The translations under genes were made by a program, and so were the position numbers. Below the pieces are notes generated by a model, which had not been told where the DNA came from, did not search any database, and saw only the letters and a program-made list of their open reading frames with translations. Positions 46,550 to 59,200 of a stretch of DNA of 64,000 nucleotides are shown in pieces (position 1 is the stretch's first letter; the number at the start of each line of letters is the position of its first letter). The stretch is from NCBI RefSeq assembly GCF_000226115.1, contig NC_016462.1, forward strand, positions 3,100,001-3,164,000, written 5' to 3'. Origin of the DNA: Thermothielavioides terrestris NRRL 8126. Taxonomy: Eukaryota > Ascomycota > Sordariomycetes > Sordariales > Chaetomiaceae.

Positions 46550-47467
46550 AATTGCCTTTGTAGCGTCGCGGTTAGGTTAGCTGATCTTACGTTGGGGGTA
46601 TAGGCCTATAATTGGCTAGAAAAGTGGATATGCCCCGCAGTGAGCGAGGGCCTAAGTTCTCTATATCTACGATTATAGCCCCGCTTGGAGGAAGTTTTCT
46701 AAATAGCTGTCTACGAAATATAGCTTATAGTTAGTGTGAGACTTGGGTTTAGGGGTTTCAAAGGCAGCTACCTACGAAATATAGCTTATAGTTAATGCGA
46801 GAGGAATATTACAATATCGATAACCGACTTAGTAACTTCGACAATACCGTTAAAATGCTAAGCTATAAGACCTTCTATACTAAGTAGAAGCTAGCTAAGG
46901 CTAAGAAGTAGAACCGGCCTATTCCCCAATAGATCTAGCTCTACGTTGGCAATACTATCAAATACAATGCTAAGCGGAGATACTGGTATAAGACCCGCCT
47001 TAGCCTCTAATTGCCTTTATAGCGTTGTAGTTAGGTTAGCTAATCTTGCATTGGGGGTATAGGCCTATAATTGGCTAGAAAAGTGGACATGCCCTACAGT
47101 AAGCGTAGGCCTAAGTTCTCTATATCTACGATTATAGCCTCGCTTAGAGGAAGTTTTCTAAGCAGCTACCTACGAAATGCGGCTTATAGTTAGCACAAGA
47201 CTTAGGTTTAGGGGTTTCGAAGGTAGCTGCCTACGAAATATAGCTTATAGTTAGTGTAAGAGGAATATTACAATATCGACAACCGACTTAGTAACCTCGA
47301 TAATACCGTTAAAATGCTAAGCTACAAGACCTTCTATACTAAGCAGAAGCTAACTAAGGCTAAGAAGTAGAACCGGCCTATTCCCCAATAGATCTAGCTC
47401 TACGCTAGCAACACCATTAGATACAATACTAAGCGGAGACACTAGCGTAAGACCCGCCTTAGCCTCT
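46550..47467 (+). repeat. Tandem duplication, two 459-bp units carrying RPL39
   Basis: Units 46,550-47,008 and 47,009-47,467 share landmarks at a constant offset of 459 bp: the AATTGCCTTT start, GGGGGTATAGGCCTATAA, ATTGGCTAGAAAAGTGGA, AGGAATATTACAATATCG and the RPL39 frame. Differences are mostly transitions. A partial third relative (the upstream CTATATCTxCGATTATAGCC segment plus two CGAAATATAGCTTATAGTTA blocks) follows at about 47,950-48,130. Confidence 0.9.
46855..47010 (+). pseudogene. RPL39: Ribosomal protein L39 (eL39) pseudogene, copy 1
   Basis: Exactly 51 codons plus stop, the universal eL39 length, read without an intron. MLSYKTFYTK corresponds to the normal MPSHK-type start with C-to-T changes. 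NRPIPQ is intact, followed by stops at the W and R positions. GNTI-YNAKRR and a KTR-L end match the family. Five codons are near-certain RIP hits (TAG for Gln/Trp; Tyr for His). It cannot encode a ribosomal protein. The functional gene must lie elsewhere. Confidence 0.93.
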
Positions 47468-47469
47468 AA
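47314..47469 (+). pseudogene. RPL39: Ribosomal protein L39 (eL39) pseudogene, copy 2
   Basis: Same 51-codon frame as copy 1. Fewer stops: TKQKL is retained at the first Gln, and KRRH is preserved where copy 1 has KRRY. Stops remain at the second Gln, at the Trp and Arg after NRPIPQ, and at a later Trp. It thus records an independent RIP history in the second unit of the tandem pair. Confidence 0.93.
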
Positions 47470-48559
47470 ATGCCCTCGCTCTCCCTTCCCTCCTTCGACT
47501 CTACTAAACGATACCTTGATCTCTTCTATAGCTTCTACTACTTGCTTCTCACCTAGCTTAACGAAACCTAGCCTCCTAGATAGCCTAACCAACGATATTC
47601 CTGTTCTACTAGATCTACTATAACTATAAGGAGTTGAGTGAAGCTATAATAAGTTCTATAATTAAGGAGGATTAAGAGAACAATAAAAGGAGGAGAAGAG
47701 TATAGGCGATAGAGTAGAGGAGGCTAATTTCTATAATTGGTTCACTTTTAGCGGGTTTGTAATAGAGTTGTAGCAGGCCTATAAAGCGCCTAGAACAACG
47801 TTGGCCTAAACGCTTTATATAAGCCTTTGAAAACTCTATACACAAGTGCTATAGCCTATACTCCCTCTTTTCTCTCCTTTAAAGTAGTTGAATAGAACAT
47901 TGTACATTTATCTATAGACGCTATAAGGCTAGTACGTTATAGGTTCTCTATATCTGCGATTATAGCCTCGTTTAGAGAAAGTGTTTTATATAGCTACCTA
48001 CGAAATATAGCTTATAGTTAGCGTGAGACTTAGGTTTAGGGATTTCGAAGGTAGCTGCCTATAAAATGTAGCTTATAGTTAGCGCTAGACTTAGGTTTAG
48101 GGGTTACGAAGGCAGCTGCCTATAAAGTCCAATTTACAATAGATACTAAACTCCTAAAGCTACTTTATACTACTCTCTCCTATCTACAATAGTAAACGAT
48201 TCGACTATAACCTATCTGCTTTGTATAGAGCTAAGTAATATATAGCCCTATATATAACTAAGCGCTTGCTACTAGTAAAGAGTATAAGTTAAATTGTAAA
48301 TAGCTTTCCTTTAAAAGCTAATAGCAATACAATATAGAGCAACAATAGAAGCGTTAGGCCAACTGTAGGCTACAAGCTCCAATGCCTAACCTCATCTTCC
48401 TTAACCTATTAATACATTTAGCTACCTATCTACGCCTTGCCCTGCTAAGCAGGCCTTTCGACGTTCCTATAGACCTATATATATAATTTCTAGCCCCACC
48501 CTATGCCAACTATACCCCCCCCCCCCTAGAATTTACAAGCCGCCTATATACTACTAGAA

Positions 48560-51203
48560 AGTAGAGCCTATACTTATATAGCTAGACTGGAACTAGAGGT
48601 ATATAACCAGTTCGTTATACTCCTTATTGTTGAGGATAGGATTAGGGACTAGCTAGTCGAGATTGAATAGGTAGAGGCCTAGTATACCTATTAAGAAGAG
48701 GTAGCTCTCGATTAAGGCGTGGTACTACTAGTATACCTCCTTGTCTAGCTTGTTCTAGGTACGCCGCTCTAGGTCCTTGGCGATTCTACACTTCCAAGGA
48801 TCTTGCTATATAGACCTTAGCTTCTCCTAGACCTAAGGGTCTTATATATCGGTGAATAGGGGGAGATTCTTCTTCTCTACCTAGTACTTTGCGTAGACCC
48901 TGTTGGTCTAACGGGACTATATCTAACGCCTATTGAAGTTTTCTATACTCTCGCTACTATAGTCTAGGTCTTCGACGTAGGAAATATATAGCAGCTCCTT
49001 ACAAGGATCCTAACACTAGGGGCCCCCTCCTTGGTAGTCGAAGGCTCTAGTAGCTAGACTACACTTCTAGAGCTAGCGGATTAGAGCGGCAACTTCCCTA
49101 GCAAGCCTTGGCGACGGCGGTAGGTAGAATAGCGGTTTCGAGTTAACTAATAGTAGCTCAACGAAGTACTTCTAAATATAGTCTATATTTCCTACTTCCA
49201 TCTCTGTAGCGTTCTAAATCGGCTTTCTATTAGAAGAAAGTAGCTAATTAAGTATTATATTCCTAGGGTCAAGGTTATACAACTATATAGTAATAACGCT
49301 TTGTAGCCACTGCTATAAGTGGCTATCTTCTATCTATTTAGGAAACTGCCCTACCCTATAGCCCTAGTAGATACTAGATAGAATAGGGAAAAGCGACTAG
49401 GGGTAATAGAAGTGGTATACGCTATAGTGGACTTTGTTGTACTAGTAATATAGGCCGCTATAGTCGGAAGGAAGGTAACGCGTTAACCGCTATAGTACTT
49501 TAGGGTGTTTCTAGTTGTTACCCGTCAATACTACTATTATATCGTCTATAAAGCTATTCTAGATGTCCTTCTTGCTCTTCTTGCCTTTAGCGAGGTCATG
49601 CTTATAGGTGAGCAGGGCCTCTTAAGCCTTTATAGCCTAGAGGACGTTGGGGCTAGGCAGCTAGCGTATAAAACTCTAGAAAGAGGAGCTGTCGTTTACT
49701 AGGTCTATACCGACTTCTTTAGCAAGTTCCTAACATTGTAGGATAAATGCAAATATCGCCTTAGGGGCGTTGAACGTAGGCTTATTCTATATAACACTGT
49801 ATAAGCCTAGGCGTTTAGCAGAGTTTAGCCCTTTAAAGAAGAAAGGAAAGAAGTCGAGGTAGATATATACTATAGCGGAGGACCTAGTCCCCTAGTGGCT
49901 AGGGTTAATGGTCTTAGTAGTCAAAGGAGTATTTGTCGCTCTACTACTGTCCTTTGGACTACGTAGATAGCGCTTAATGATATTTAGTAGTAGCTTTAGC
50001 TTAGTAATGTTAAGTAAAAGATAGTAAGAGACAACTATAGACTTTAAGTTCAGTATAGTGTTGATTATTATCTCGAATATAGCGACGTTGAAGTATAGAA
50101 TTTGGTCGAGAATAATAGACTAGAAGCTCTAGGGAATCTTTGTTATCGTGACACCTATATAGGGGTCGTTAGTATAAGAACCTATAGATAGGCAGGAGAA
50201 ACCTATAAAGTCGTTATAAGTTCAGGAAGTCGGTTATATATAGCGTCTCGCTTAGCTCCTTTGGGAGTAGGCTAATTACTAAGATCTTACTACGAATACC
50301 GTTGGCCTAGAGAAGGCGGCTATCTTCCCGACGCTTCTCTATAAAGTCGGTGATAGGGAATAAACTAGTTGAGAAGTTCTAAAACTCTTAGATAGTCCTA
50401 TTAGTCCCTATAGGTATAGAGCAAATAGCAATTATCGACTTATTATAGAAAAGATATACTAAATACTTCTCGATATAAATAGTAAAGTGCTTATAGGCTA
50501 CTATGACGGCTATAAGATTGTAGAGGCTAAGATACTTAAGGATAAACTTCCCTAGTTCTTTGACTCTTAGAAGCTTAACTAGTACGTTGTTGACGTTCGC
50601 TAAGCTCGTATCTTAGGCAAATCCTCTATATTTAAACGTCTAGGAGATTCGTATATTGGTGAATAGCTAGAAGATATCGAGTTATTGTAGAGGCAAACTT
50701 ATAATAAGGAGTAGCTTAGATAAGATAGGCTCGTTCTACTTCGAAACCTTAATCTAATATAGCTTTTGTATATTTTTAGCCTAGTAAATGCGCTAAGCCC
50801 GTTCTAGCTATTTAGGAGTTGAGTTAAGAAAGATCTAGGGGAGGCGTACTTAGCTACCTCTAGCTAGTGCTTTCTTAATCTCCTTCTTTGTATCTTTGTC
50901 TCTAAACGAGCGCTAATTGCTATACTTATAATCGAAGTTTAGTACGTTAACGTGTAGTTTAGGCTTAGTAGGAGGTTAGTATTAGGTTATATAGTAGGAG
51001 CGATATATACCTAATCCGTTGGAAACAAGCTAGGTAGGCCGCTATTATATATAAATTCTAGGTCGATCTCCTAGGGTTTTATAGATATAGGCCTAGTGAC
51101 CGATGATTAAAAAGGAGATATAAGCTTTTGTTCTTAATAAGGCAATGCGATACTCTGAGGAAAGGTGTACCTCGGTTGATTCCTTGGCCTAGCTATTCAT
51201 TGT
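48560..51203 (-). pseudogene. Long degenerate coding region (~880 codons), unidentified
   Basis: Begins at a minus-strand ATG near 51,203 (MNS, then a stop at the next codon, then AKESTEVHLSSEYRIAL). Protein-like sequence continues with RIP-type stops: DKDTKKEIKKALARGS, LKYLSLYNLIAVIVAYKHFT, SLFPITDFIEKRREDSRLL, ANGIRSKILVISLLPKELSE, DKEVYQQYHALIESYLFLIG (where Q is TAG). Frame shifts near 49,800-50,000 suggest intron(s). A 32-nt homopolymer lies immediately upstream of the start. No domain recognised. The size and the block it lies in suggest a repeated family. Confidence 0.45.
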
Positions 51204-51222
51204 TGTAGTTCGTCGTGTGCGG

Positions 51223-51225
<3 letters not shown>

Positions 51226-51257
<32 letters not shown>
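51226..51257 (+). repeat. Poly(T) homopolymer, 32 nt
   Basis: Thirty-two T residues (poly(A) on the minus strand), 22 bp upstream of the minus-strand start of the 48.6-51.2-kb remnant. Position relative to that gene fits a 5' UTR or promoter poly(dA:dT) tract, not a retroposon tail. Confidence 0.88.
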
Positions 51258-51659
51258 CGTATCGACTGTTTAGCTCTTTTTTCGTTTCCGCGATAAAGGT
51301 GTATCAGGTTAGGAAGGGCGATTACAGAGGATCAAGTTCCCTACCTAGAATGTGTTTAGGTTTGAGCTAGGAGACTAGTTCCAGTTGAGTAAAGAAAAAC
51401 ATTGGCCTTAAATTACAAGGTTATAGGAAAGTAGTCTAGGCAATAATCAGCTCTAGGCAACAATTGGTCAAGCTAAAGTAAGTTAGGGTTAAGGACTTAG
51501 ATAGCAGTTGCCTACTAAATATAGTATAGTCTATAGTTAATATCGAGATCTATACTAGCTTCCTACTCTTTTTACCTATCTATAATTCTAAGTAATAGAG
51601 CTATAACCTATCTAGTAAGACTAGAGTTCTTAATCTATAACACTGCCTTACGCTATATA

Positions 51660-52440
51660 TATTATAATAGCCTAAAATGGTTTAAGCGTTTTCAAGGGCG
51701 TAAGGGCTTTGAGGTACAAGACCTATAGGTTTCCTACTTTCGAAAGCAGATACCTTTACAATTAAGGGCTCTACTCCTACAATAAATTATTCAATTAAGA
51801 GGTATAGTGGTATTATTTCGAAGGTAGCTACCTTCGAAAGCTCTTAGCCGATAGGAGAGTACTACTTATAGTTGGTCTACCTTAGCGTTAGACGTCTTTT
51901 ATAGAGCCTCACATTGCCCTACATTGCCCTATACTACCCTACCTTAACCTATAGAAAAGAGCTCCTCGCCTACTAAGCACCTCCTACATTTATACCTATA
52001 ACTTTAGGTAGATAGTAAATCGCTTAATCGGGAGGTCTAGCAATAGTGTTTCAAAGGCAGCTGCCTTCGAAACCTTCTAACCAATAGGAGAGTGCTACTT
52101 ATAGTTGGTCCACCTTAGCGTTAGACGTCTTCTATAGAGCCTTACGTTGCCCTACATTGCCCTACACTGCCCTACCTTAACCTAAGGAAAAGAGCTCAGT
52201 AGTTCTCTAGAAATGCCTAGGCGTTTATAAGGGGGTAAGGGCTTAGAGGCACAAGACCTATAGGTTTCCTACTTTCGAAGGCAGATACCTTTATAATCAT
52301 AGGCGCTATAGTGTTCCGTCTATAGTTCTCTAGAAATACCTAGGCGTTTGCAAGGGGGTAAGGGCTTAGAGGCACAAGACCTATAAGTTTCCTACTTTCG
52401 AAGGTAGATACCTTTATAATCAAGGGCTCTACTCCTACTA
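51660..52440. repeat. Tandem repeats with TTCGAAGG palindromes, cluster I
   Basis: Two unit types alternate. Type 1 (~233 bp; palindrome centres near 51,827 and 52,060) contains TTCGAAGGTAGCTACCTTCG, CTTATAGTTGGTC, TTAGCGTTAGACGTC and several TTGCCCTACA repeats, ending AAGAGCTC. Type 2 (~120-150 bp; near 51,680, 52,215 and 52,335) contains GGCGTTTGCAAGGGGGTAAG, AGGCACAAGACCTATA and a half-palindrome TTTCGAAGGCAGATACCTTT. Neither encodes an evident protein. Confidence 0.78.
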
Positions 52441-52559
52441 AACTAGTACTCTAATCGTTATTCTCGCAAATCTACGACCTACTATATTTACCTAGTATAT
52501 AAGTCGCTTCCTATTTACATCGCTATTGCTACTCAAACCTAACCAACTAATGCCTACTA

Positions 52560-53040
52560 GTAGGTTGACTTGCCATTATACACTAAACGGACTTGTTTTC
52601 CCTTGCCTATCACCATCCTCTACCTAACCTTTAGACCCTACCTTTCTAGCCTACCTAAAGTGCTCTATATCCTCGAGCTATTATATTTCCTTCAAGCCTA
52701 GTTGCAACTTAGCGACTTGCTACGTTTATTCGTCCTAGTTGCAATAGGTAAATCGCTTTCTATCTATTTATATCCCTATTGTTCCTAGAACCTAACCTAC
52801 TATTATACTCTAAACGGACTTATTTTCCCTTGCCTATCACTGTCCTCTACCTAACCTTCAGACCCTACTTTTCTAGCCTACCTAAAGTGCTCTATATCCT
52901 TGAGCTATTACATTTCTTTCAAGCTTAGTTGCAACTTAGCGACTTACTACGTTTATCTATCCTAGTTACAACAAATAAGTCGCTTTCTATTTATTTACGT
53001 CCCTATTGCTCCTAGAACCCGACCTGCTAATACCTACTAG
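52560..53040. repeat. 227-bp tandem repeat, two full copies plus partial
   Basis: AAACGGACTT recurs at 52,585 and 52,812, and the text between repeats in the same order: CCCTTGCCTATCAC, AGCCTACCTAAAGTGCTC, GTTGCAACTTAGCGACTT. Differences are largely transitions. A decayed third start is seen near 53,020-53,100. Confidence 0.78.
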
Positions 53041-53439
53041 GTTTAGCCTACCACCTATACGCTATATATACTAGCTTTCCCTTGCCTATTCCTATCTAAC
53101 TCGCTTGTTTACCTCGCCTTATTATCTATATCTCTTAGCCTTGCCTATAGACATCTACCTTCTTATCTATCTAAAGTACTCTATATCTCTAAGATTATAA
53201 GTCTCTTATAACCTATCACTGCCTTAGATATAGGTATTAATCCGCTATTTATTCTATTGTTCTTTAATATAACCCTATCGACTTTTATATTAAAGCTACA
53301 TTGTATAGCTATCTATTGCTTTTCTATAAGACTATACACCGTCCTTATACAGCCTCTCTCTAGCGCTCTTCGCTACACTATACTAACCTAGCTATCTCCT
53401 ACTTATACTCACTAATCAATTGACTTAGGTACCCTCTAC

Positions 53440-54736
53440 AAATATATAGCATTCTATCGTCATTGCCGCCAATACTATAGCCGACGATATCACCTAGTCT
53501 CCTAAGTATAAGGCTCTTATCGATTAGGTATAGTAGCCTACCTAGTATATTGATAGCTTTAGTAAAGTAGAAACTATTAGCTAATCTCTTTAGTTCAATA
53601 GTTTGTTCCTAGGTCTAGTAAAGAGTATACTTAACTATATAAAACCGATCCTAGTAGACGACATTATCGACTACTATAAGCACTATCGTAAAGATCAATT
53701 CGGTATAAGCTAAGATAAGGAAGATAATAAGGAAGACGGTAAATAAAGCTTAGAGAATATAACTAGTAATATAACTTACAAAAGCAAAGAAGACGATATA
53801 TAGACTAGCGAGGACAAAGATATAGAGGACGAAGATATTGAAGATAGAGATCCTTCAAAGGAGAATATTAACGACGACGATACTAAGAGTAAATATATTA
53901 GAGATGGAGATGCTCCCGCCTCCGATTTAGCTACAACTCTATATAGCGGTCGCTATAGTATAGCATCCAACGCGCTAAATGCGCCTAAGGTCGCCTAGCC
54001 CTATCGCGCTTATTACTCCCCTAGCGCCTTAGACTTGACCGAGGCTCCTAAGTTTAACGCTAGTACCCTCCTAAAGATTTCTACTTATATCGACAATAAA
54101 GATAATATTATAATACTATACTTTTAGCGTATAATGTTGTTTATATATAATATACTAATTAGAAGGACGTTTACCTACTAGAAGTAGAGTAAAAAGGGAT
54201 AGGAGTTCTAGCTTATATATAAGGTAGCTCTTTAGCTCCTTAAATTCTTCTTTAACAACGGTGTTAGGACAATTGGGCACTGTGTCAAAGCTATAATAAG
54301 CGACTACGATACTACCAACGTAGGTTAGATAGCATGCTAATATGCTTTTAACGAAGCAACCTTAACAATTTTAAAAGGCCTTTTCGCCAACATTAGCATT
54401 CTACTCGATTAGGATCACTTAAGTGTATACCGATCAACTCAGTACTACTTATCTCTTGTTAACATTATATAGGACTAGGCAGAGATCCGAAAGGCCCTAG
54501 CAAGTAGAAATACTTAGTACGTGCGCAAGATCATTAAGTATCTTAGTATTAAGGATAAACACCTTACAACTAGAGTTAGCTATATTAGCTTAGCTAAGAA
54601 GGCCGTCTACGATTCTATTAAGATAAGTAAGGATAACTTTTCTAATAAGCTCTGGGATGCCTATGTCTTAGCTACGTTTATCGACACTTTTAGGAAGGGT
54701 ACAATCCTCTTCCTCTCTATTAGCAATAAGGGCTAG
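53440..54736 (+). pseudogene. Degenerate coding region, unidentified
   Basis: Plus-strand frame is protein-like for about 430 codons, with an acidic linker (EDKDIEDEDIEDRDPSKENI) in the middle, then ALDLTEAPKFNASTLLKIST, KFFFNNGVRTIGHCVKAI, YAFNEATLTILKGLFANIS. The final 71 codons (54,521-54,736) are fully open and end LFLSISNKG. Stops elsewhere are TAG at expected Gln/Trp sites. It does not read like Ty3/gypsy or copia gag. No family recognised. Confidence 0.42.
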
Positions 54737-55399
54737 GTTAAGGGAGTATATATTAAACCCAACTAACCCTTCTTAATTCTTTCCTATACGCCTATTAACC
54801 GTTTAGCTTAGTAGACAAGGGTACATTCCTAGCTCTGCCGCCACCCGAAAGTACCTAAGCATTATTAAAGAGGCAGATAGCGATAGTATCCTTACCTAGA
54901 TCTTAGAAACCCTCTATTAGTGACTTGTGTATTCGGTCGAAAAGCGCAATATTGTTGCTAGCTACTATACCTTATACAACTATAAGGGTCCTTAATAGAA
55001 TTAGACTCTTATAGGTATACTAGAGGCACTTCCTCTAGCTAGTTACTGCGAGATAGACCTTAGTAGATAGGTGAGTAGCATTAAAGAGATAAGCGACGAG
55101 GAGGACTCCCGACCGCTATATATTAGTGGCGATAAGGCCCTCGACAATGTAGATGAGGATTGCTCTATAGAGGATGCCTAGGCTAGGAGCGGGTACAGTT
55201 ATAATGTTAGAGTGTAGGCAAAGGACATTATAGCTTGTTTTTTACAATAGTATTTGTAACGTTGTATTAGGAAAGAGCTATATCTCTAAGGCGTAAAGCT
55301 GGGTTAACGCGCTAAGTTATTGCTATATATCTATTGTATTATATTATACTATACTTTCTAACCCTCTACTTATAACTATAACACTAGATAAGCAGTGGA

Positions 55400-56130
55400 T
55401 CGTCTAGTTGGGAGATCTAGCAATAGTATTTCGAAGGTAGCTACCTTCGAAACCTCCTAACTAATAGGAGAGTACTACTTGTAGTTGGTCCGCCTTAGCA
55501 TTGGATATCCTCTATAGAGCTTTACATTGCCCTATATTGCCTTGTACTACCTTGCCTTGACCTATAGAAAGAGCTCTTTGCCTACTAACTAGTCCCTGCA
55601 TTTATACCTATAACTCTAAATAGATAGTAAATCGCTTAATTAGGAGATCTAGCGATAGTATTTCGAAGGTAGCTACCTTCGAAACCTCCTAACTAGTTGG
55701 TCCACCTTAGCGTTGGACGTCCTTTATAGAGCTTTACTTTGCCCTATATTGCCCTGCACTGCCCTACCTTAACCTATAGAAAAGAGCTCTTTACCTACTA
55801 TCTAGTCCCTACATTTGTACCTATAACTCTAGAGTCTAGATAGTTAGTAAATAGTTTAGTCGGGAGGTCTAGCAATATTATTTTAAAGGCAGCTACCTTT
55901 GAAACCTCCTAACCAATAGGAGAGTACTACTCGTAGTTAGTCCGCCTTAGCGTTGGACGTCCTCTATAGAGCCTCACGTTGCCCTACATTGCCTCGCATT
56001 GCCCTACCTTAAACTATAGAAAAGAGCTCTTTGCCTAAGTACTAAGCACCTCCTACATTTATACCTATAACTCTAGATACCTAGACAGTAAATCGTTTAG
56101 TTAGGGGGTTTAGAGGCATTATTTCAAAGG
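55400..56130. repeat. Tandem repeats with TTCGAAGG palindromes, cluster II
   Basis: At least three copies of the type-1 unit of cluster I (centres near 55,441, 55,675 and 55,893; a partial at about 56,128). Each carries the palindrome, AACTAATAGGAGAGTACTAC (deleted in the second), GTTGGACGTCC, TTGCCCTA repeats and AAGAGCTCTTT. The spacing of about 220-235 bp matches cluster I. The two clusters flank the 53.4-54.7-kb remnant. Confidence 0.78.
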
Positions 56131-56259
56131 TAGAGTTCTTAAGAAGGTCTTATAAAGAAAAGAAATTATTATATAACTAATTGCCTAAAAAGTTTGCCTA
56201 TAGATAGGAACAAAAATAGAATAAAAGAAAGAATTAGGCTCCGCTATCTATACCCACTT

Positions 56260-59200
56260 TGTTACACTAATCTAATTAGTCTATCTCGATTACTATAGGC
56301 GCTATAAGTCCTAATATTTATATAGGTTAGAACTACTATAGCCTAATTAGCGGAGGCAAATATAGGCAACTTACCTTGGACCTAGGGTAGCCTAGGCTAG
56401 AACATACTTATAGGCTTAGAGGTAGCCTCGTCTAGTCGGCGCTAGAGATCTATAATGCCTTTTATTCGCTAGACAACCTTTAGGGTAGACCGTAGCTCGG
56501 CGCTACTTGTAACATCGTCTTAGATAAATAAGATCTTGGCCCTTATAGAGCCCGTCTTATCTAGGGGGAGCTACTAAGTATAGAGACTACGCTTATAATC
56601 GCCCTTCGTAGTCGATGTAAACGAACTATTAGAGTCTAGGTATAGGGCTATAATGTACTACTTATAGAACTAGTAGTAGAGCAACGCCTCTAGGTCCTCA
56701 GATCTAAGCAAAGGGTTAGTAGACCGTAAGAGCTTCTATATAGCTATAGCGAAGGGAATATAGAAGGGCAGGTTCTTAGACGACTTATAGCTAAACGATA
56801 TATCTTTATTAATCTAGATCTAATAGAAAAACTTATACCTATTAAGTAGTATAGACTTGTTGCCTTTAATAATATTAATCCCTTGGCCTATAAACCGGTA
56901 GATTAGGGCGCTTAAAGACTAGATAGTAAATAGCAGGGTATCTTCCTCTCTATTTACTACGACCTCCTAGCTCCTTTAGGGCTACTAAACTAGCTTAGTA
57001 ATAGCTATCTACCGGTAGCAACAGAGGAGCAAGTGGACTACGACCTTGTAGAGAAGGCGGCATTGGCTAATGGTTAGGCCTAGAGTGTCGTAGAGGCTAA
57101 GGACCTAGTTAAAGAATACTTGGTCGTTGTAGAATTGCTATATAATTTAGTAGTTCTATAGCCCTTAGAGCTTAGAGATAGTATACCACTATATAAAGTC
57201 TTTATATATAGTGAAAGTGTCCTAGTCTATAAGTTTAGTAGGCTAGAATATAAAGCTATAGCGCTAAACTATATCCTTGAAGCCTAGGCTAGGGTTCTTA
57301 GTATCGTTAATAGGGTTCTCGACTAGGTAGCGCTAGCTTAGACGTATATATAAGATGAAGTGCCAAAGGGACTAGATAAGTAGGTTGAATAAGGTAATAC
57401 TCCTTAGTAGGACTACGCTACTAAGCTAGGCGGAGTTGTAGTAGTTGCGAATAGAGTGTATAGTGAGGAGATGCTTATAGAGATTACCTTCGAAGAAATT
57501 AACTAGGTTGGGCTAGGGTACGAAGAAAAAGGTGGTGGCGTTAGCGATATCTATCTAGGTCTTAGCGACCTCGTTGAAGTTGTTAAAGTCGAAGACGTAA
57601 GCGATAAAGCGCTACTAGAGGACCTTCTGCTACTAGCTCAAAGGGCAGGGGGGTAGCTGCTTAGAGGACATATTGCTATTCGCTAGTATAGTAAGGGCGG
57701 GAGTTCTATAGCTAGGGGCCTAGGACTATAGCTAGAAGGCGGAGGGTCGCTTATCCTAGGGGTTGGCAATAGAGGCTCGACGCCTATTGGCCTAGAAAAG
57801 CTTTACGTAGTAGTAGGCCTTAGCAACCTAGATTAGCTCTAAGAGCTAGGTACTGACCTAGAACTCGATATAGTAGCTAAAGGCGAGTGCCTTCTTAATG
57901 TTACTATAGACCTATATAGCGCTCTACTTAAGAGCCTAAATTATAGGGCCCCTATTAGTTTAGGTAATCCTAGCCTAACCTACAACCGTCTACTATTGCT
58001 ACTTACTTAATAGAATGCTCTATAACCTTATATAGCTAAACAGGGGAACGTCCTTAGGGCTATGACAGAGCCTCTTTGAGATAGAGTATAACTAGAAATA
58101 CTAGAGCCTATACTTATAGGTACCTCGCCCCTAGGGTCCAAAGGCGTACTAGGGCTCGTAAGTGATCGAGATAGCGTTGTATAGGCCAAAGATAGTATAC
58201 TCTATAGTAGTACCTAACCTGTAGTATACCTATATACGCTTAGCTAGTACTTGCGTATTAGCTAAGGCTAGCGAGACAAAGCTGCTAGGCGAGTCTAAGA
58301 GGCTAGTGCTATCGCTATACTAGCTAAGTCTAAGTATACTCGAAGGGTTATTATCGAAGAGGAAGTAGAGGGTGTTGTTCTAGCAATAGCGGTGTAGAAA
58401 CAGGGTTGTAGCAACGCCATTATTAGAGTATTCCACTATAAACTTAGCTACAATATCGAAATATTGCTATAGAAGCCTGTTGCCTTTAGCATCTTAAGAA
58501 ACTACTAGGTTAATAAGCTTTGTATATAACTTCTAGAATTTCTATAGTGTACTATTGATCGAGGAGGCGTTATAGAACTCGAGCTTTGTCCTAGTAGAGT
58601 TAAAGAGAAAAATAGGCTTGTAAAACTACTTGAGAGTCTCCTTAAATAGGTTATAAAGAATATAATATATCTTACTCTAAAATATCTAGATAAGCGATTT
58701 ACTAAGAGGGAATAGGGTAGGATATATATAAGCAGATATATTCCTAGTCACCTCGACACTCTTTGCTATAGAGTTCGCTATAATGCTCTCCTAGGACTAA
58801 AGGGTATACTAGTCGATATTATTGCCTAGGTTGGACAAAGCAGGTTTTACAATAGACTAGTAGAGCGTCCTATACTATTCGTCGGTAAGGTAGATTAAGC
58901 AGGGCCCACTGCCTTGCTAGTATATCTATAGAAAGAGGATATATAGTAGTATATCTCGCACTTTGCTAAACAAAATATATAGGATCTTATAGAGCTAGAC
59001 AACTAGCTCCTAGAGCGCGTTGGCGCCCTTAGATGGATTAGGTACGCTAATATATACCTTAAGATAGATACTCTTCTCAAAGCATTGTATATGCTAGGGG
59101 CTAGGGACTAGGACGATTGTATCCTTTATATCCGTCAATTCGGAGAATATAGTTAGGAAGCTATTAATATTGTACTTGGTTGTAGCGACCTAGCGCTACT

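Noticed and set aside
47350..47592. 80-codon minus-strand ORF
   Set aside because: Overlaps RPL39 copy 2 in antisense; RPL39 identity is unambiguous.
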